DNA from: Flocculibacter collagenilyticus
Lineage (GTDB): Bacteria > Pseudomonadota > Gammaproteobacteria > Enterobacterales > Alteromonadaceae
Assembly (NCBI RefSeq): GCF_016469335.1
Contig: NZ_CP059888.1
Location: forward strand, 3,361,899 to 3,425,898
DNA length: 64,000 nt
Direction: 5' to 3'
Shown: positions 61,398 to 64,000 of the stretch, piece after piece
How positions within the stretch are numbered: the stretch's first letter is position 1
How the letters are laid out: the number at the start of each line of letters is the position of its first letter
Translations under genes and position numbers: made by a program
The notes under the pieces: generated by a model
What the model was told of the DNA's origin: nothing
The model's database searches: none
Seen by the model: the letters and a program-made list of their open reading frames with translations, nothing else

Positions 61398-61838
61398 ATG
61401 ATTGCACTTATACAGCGTGTCAGCAGCGCAAAAGTTGATGTAAGCGGAAACACGGTAGGCGCTATAGATGGCGGACTATTGGTGTTACTCGGTGTTGAAA
61501 AGCTAGATACGACTGAACAAGTAAAAAAATTAGCGAACAAGATTATTAACTATCGCGTATTTGAAGATGCTGATGGAAAAATGAATTTAAATTTACAACA
61601 AGTCTCTGGGCAGTTATTGGTTGTATCGCAATTTACTTTAGTGGCCGACACCAAAAAAGGCAGCCGCCCAAGCTTCTCAAGAGGGGCGCCACCTGAGCTT
61701 GGCTTAGCGCTTTATCAAGAATTTGTAGCATACTGCCAGCAACAAGGCATAGCGGTTCAAACTGGCGAATACGGTGCAGATATGCAAGTGTCACTAGTGA
61801 ACGATGGGCCGGTAACCTTCCACTTACAAGTGAACTAG
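61398..61838 (+). CDS. dtd: D-aminoacyl-tRNA deacylase
   Basis: 146 residues, the usual size. Motifs: [12 protein letters not shown], the SQFTLVAD stretch with the active-site Ser-Gln, [15 protein letters not shown], and the C-terminal NDGPVTFHL with the Gly-Pro of the cross-subunit active site. It removes D-amino acids wrongly attached to tRNA. Third gene of yihY-pip-dtd, convergent with mgtE. Confidence 0.95.
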   Translation: MIALIQRVSSAKVDVSGNTVGAIDGGLLVLLGVEKLDTTEQVKKLANKIINYRVFEDADGKMNLNLQQVSGQLLVVSQFTLVADTKKGSRPSFSRGAPPELGLALYQEFVAYCQQQGIAVQTGEYGADMQVSLVNDGPVTFHLQVN

Positions 61839-61876
61839 TGCACGCCCTAGTGGTAATTAGTTTATTATTTTGGGTT

Positions 61877-63235
61877 CTACAGCAACAGCCAAGTGGCTGT
61901 GCCTAAAAAGGTGAAGATGCCAATAATATCAGTCACTGTAGTTAAAATAACCCCGCCAGCTAACGCTGGATCAATGTTAAAGCGTTTCAGCATCAGTGGA
62001 ATAAATACTCCAGACACCCCAGCAGCAATCATATTCATCAACATCGCAAATGCTATCACCACGCCTAACATAAAGCTTTGTTTCCATATAGCAACTACCG
62101 ACGCAATCAAAATCGCCCACATAGCGCCATTTAATAAGCCAATTGCTAACTCTTTGCCCATTAACCAACGCGAGTTGGCTTTACTGATATGACCTAATGC
62201 CATACCACGAATAACAAGCGTAAGGGTTTGGCTACCTGCCACTCCGCCCATGCTTGGTACAATAGTATTCAATACTGCAAGTACAGCAAGTTGATCAAGT
62301 GTCGACTCAAACAAGTCTGAGACAAAGGCGGCTAATAATGCGGTAAATAAATTAATACCTAGCCACAGCGAGCGTCGTTGTGTACTTTTAATTACGGGAG
62401 CGAAGGTATCTTCTTCATCATCTAGACCTGCCATACTCATCATCGAGTGCTCGGCTTCTTCACGAATCACATCAACCACATCATCAATGGTGATACGACC
62501 TAGTAACCGACCCTCTTCGTCGACAACTGGCGCTGATACCCAGTTATGACGTTCAAATAATTGGGCAACGTCACGCTCTTCCATGTCAACAGGAATGACT
62601 TCAATGTCGTCTTCCAACACCCGTTTAACATTAAGATCTGGATTACAAGTTAACAAGGTAGAAAGGGAAATAGCCCCCACAAAGGTGTCATTGTCATCCA
62701 CTACGTATAAATAGTCGGTAGCTTCTGGCAATTCACCTTTAAGGCGAAGGTAACGCAAAATCACATCTATCGATACATCAGGGCGTAGCGTGATGGTATC
62801 GGTATTCATTATCGCGCCAGCCGTGTCCTCGTCGTACGACATGACCTTTTCAGCGCGCAGCCGGTCTTGGCTGTCCATCGCATTAATAACATTGCGATAT
62901 AGTGCATCAGGTAAGCCACGGAGAACTTCTGCTAAGTCATCATCATCCATGCCTTCCGTAGCGGCAACCACACGCTCTGGCGTCATTTGATGAATAATGC
63001 CGTTACGTACATCTTCGGCTAGTTCTTCAAGCACCTCTCCATGTAAATCAGCTTCTACCAACTGCCATAAAATGGTACGGCCTTTTGGTGGAGAAGACTC
63101 TAATAGCAACGCAATATCGCAAGGCTCCATGTCTTGCAGCATGCCGCGCACATGAACAAACATACCACTACTAAGAGCAGCGTTTACTTCTCTTATTTGT
63201 AGTTTGGCATATTCACGTTCTAGCGTTTCAGGCAT
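61877..63235 (-). CDS. mgtE: Magnesium transporter MgtE
   Basis: 452 residues. The cytosolic N-domain (about 1-125) has superhelical repeats (DIALLLESSPP, LAEVLRGLPDALY). Two CBS domains (about 140-265) sense magnesium, including EDTAGAIMNTD and RITIDDVVDVI. Five membrane helices follow (about 285-452) with the pore motifs of the family (PSMGGVAGSQTLT, and NMIAAGVSGVFIPL). The gene lies downstream of ptsO-rapZ as in other Alteromonadales. No magnesium riboswitch is visible in the short upstream gap. Confidence 0.94.
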   Translation of the reverse strand: MPETLEREYAKLQIREVNAALSSGMFVHVRGMLQDMEPCDIALLLESSPPKGRTILWQLVEADLHGEVLEELAEDVRNGIIHQMTPERVVAATEGMDDDDLAEVLRGLPDALYRNVINAMDSQDRLRAEKVMSYDEDTAGAIMNTDTITLRPDVSIDVILRYLRLKGELPEATDYLYVVDDNDTFVGAISLSTLLTCNPDLNVKRVLEDDIEVIPVDMEERDVAQLFERHNWVSAPVVDEEGRLLGRITIDDVVDVIREEAEHSMMSMAGLDDEEDTFAPVIKSTQRRSLWLGINLFTALLAAFVSDLFESTLDQLAVLAVLNTIVPSMGGVAGSQTLTLVIRGMALGHISKANSRWLMGKELAIGLLNGAMWAILIASVVAIWKQSFMLGVVIAFAMLMNMIAAGVSGVFIPLMLKRFNIDPALAGGVILTTVTDIIGIFTFLGTATWLLL

Positions 63236-63357
63236 CTATTAAGCTCTTATTATGGGAACAAGCAAGGTGTTGATTTAACTATAATAAGCAATGATAACGT
63301 ATTGATTATAGTTTATCAGTATTTAAAAAAGTGAATTTTGTTTGGAAGAAAAGAGAA

Positions 63358-63639
63358 TTATTCAGATTCGTCAAAGTTATCGTCAACCAATGCTTCTAAT
63401 GCTTCTAATGCTTCACGAGCATCAGGACCAGAGCACTTCACCTCGATGTTTTTACCTTGGCTGCTTTCTAGCATTAATAAGCCCATAATGCTATCGGCCG
63501 ATGCTGACTTATCTTCTTGTTGGATAAGAATTGTTGCGTCATATTGCTGAGCCAACTTAACGACTTTAGAAGCCGCCCGTGCATGCAAGCCGAGTTTGTT
63601 TTTTATTAATAGTCGTTTAGATAACTCAGGCTGAGGCAT
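63358..63639 (-). CDS. ptsO: Nitrogen-related HPr-like phosphocarrier (NPr)
   Basis: 93 residues. The active His lies in NKLGLHARAASKVV and the regulatory serine region in DSIMGLLMLESSQGK. NPr passes phosphate from EI-Ntr to EIIA-Ntr, controlling potassium and envelope functions. It follows rapZ by 8 bases. The acidic C-terminus contains EALEALEALV, encoded by nine-base tandem repeats at 63389-63415. A short gap separates it from mgtE. Confidence 0.92.
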   Translation of the reverse strand: MPQPELSKRLLIKNKLGLHARAASKVVKLAQQYDATILIQQEDKSASADSIMGLLMLESSQGKNIEVKCSGPDAREALEALEALVDDNFDESE

Positions 63640-63647
63640 AATGTTTT

Positions 63648-64000
63648 TTACTCTGAAGGCGTTTCATGACGGCTTAATTCACGATGTTGAATTTGCACGT
63701 CAGATTTTAGTTTACGATAAATATTGGCCAATGTTTCTGCAATAAATACCGAGCGATGTTGTCCGCCAGTACAGCCAATGGCAACGGTAAGGTAACTACG
63801 ATTATTACGTTCTAAGTGCGGTAGCCAAGTACTCAAAAAGCTATTTACTTGCCAAACTAGCTTGGTCACTAGCGGTTGCGTGGATAAGTAGTCAATGACG
63901 GGCTGATCTAATCCAGTTAGCGGTTTCAGATCTGGCTCCCAATGGGGGTTAGGTAAAAAGCGTACATCAAACACATAATCTGCATCTTTAGGAATACCGT
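63648..64000 (-). CDS. rapZ: RapZ, C-terminal part (cut by window edge)
   Basis: The last 117 or so codons are visible and the frame stays open to the window end. [22 protein letters not shown], and [20 protein letters not shown] are the conserved C-terminal RNA-binding/ligand domain of RapZ (YvcJ family). In enterobacteria RapZ targets the GlmZ small RNA and so tunes glucosamine-6-phosphate synthesis. The N-terminal P-loop is off the window. It precedes ptsO by 8 bases. Confidence 0.93.
   Translation of the reverse strand, partial: GIPKDADYVFDVRFLPNPHWEPDLKPLTGLDQPVIDYLSTQPLVTKLVWQVNSFLSTWLPHLERNNRSYLTVAIGCTGGQHRSVFIAETLANIYRKLKSDVQIQHRELSRHETPSE

Noticed and set aside
63389-63415. Nine-base tandem repeats (ATGCTTCTA) in ptsO as a phase-variation switch
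   Set aside because: The unit is a multiple of three, so copy changes keep the frame; it simply encodes EALEALEAL.

Overview
The window looks like chromosomal DNA of a marine gammaproteobacterium of the Alteromonadales, perhaps Colwelliaceae (Thalassotalea/Colwellia-like). This rests on gene content and order: gmk-rpoZ-spoT-ridA-trmH-recG, rarD-yigI-recQ, a yihY-pip-dtd operon, mgtE-ptsO-rapZ, a FabY-type ketosynthase, an MJ1255/VC2487 glycosyltransferase, an Oar-type TonB receptor, a DUF2959 lipoprotein, and A+T-rich intergenic DNA. The genus is inference. I see no tRNA, rRNA, CRISPR array, prophage or intact insertion sequence.

Layout. 1-7.5 kb: end of an orphan solute-binding protein, a fused phosphatase/diacylglycerol kinase with a TPR membrane protein, the nucleotide-pool cleaners YjjG and YjjX, a membrane patatin and a YbcJ-type RNA-binding protein. 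7.6-13 kb: an aminotransferase, a two-gene cassette of unknown function (copy 1, with a frameshift) beside a palindromic repeat, an SRPBCC protein and a TonB receptor. 13.4-22.6 kb: the gmk/rpoZ/spoT/trmH/recG cluster, split by an IS982-type relic, an unknown membrane gene and an antisense solute-binding gene. 22.7-30.2 kb: a REC-REC-GGDEF regulator, rarD-yigI-recQ, a c-type cytochrome, SelO and a small protein. 30.2-36.4 kb: an overlapping pair joining an anchored solute-binding-like protein to a two-helix membrane protein, then an S1/P1 nuclease and an Oar-type receptor.

36.4-49.5 kb: an AraC/GlxA regulator divergent from fabY, a PAP2-glycosyltransferase-GFA operon, a 1551-residue multi-spanning sensor-like protein, a roughly 900-base intergenic region with palindromic repeats and a 42-residue lipoprotein gene, copy 2 of the two-gene cassette (intact), and hemH. 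49.5-56.8 kb: a secreted subtilase, a cystathionine beta-synthase-type enzyme, and a gbsR-cydA-cydB operon preceded by a perfect FNR-type box and a long palindrome. 56.8-64 kb: a decayed IS3-family element, an acetyltransferase that may have been acquired, a lipoprotein, a Pmp3-like peptide, yihY-pip-dtd, mgtE, ptsO and the end of rapZ.

The best candidates for something undescribed are the duplicated small-soluble-protein plus four-helix-membrane-protein cassette, the giant membrane protein whose cytoplasmic part resembles a P-loop NTPase without a Walker A motif, and the solute-binding-like plus membrane-protein pair at 30.2-32.1 kb. The clearest regulatory prediction is oxygen (FNR-type) plus GbsR-family control of the cytochrome bd-type oxidase.
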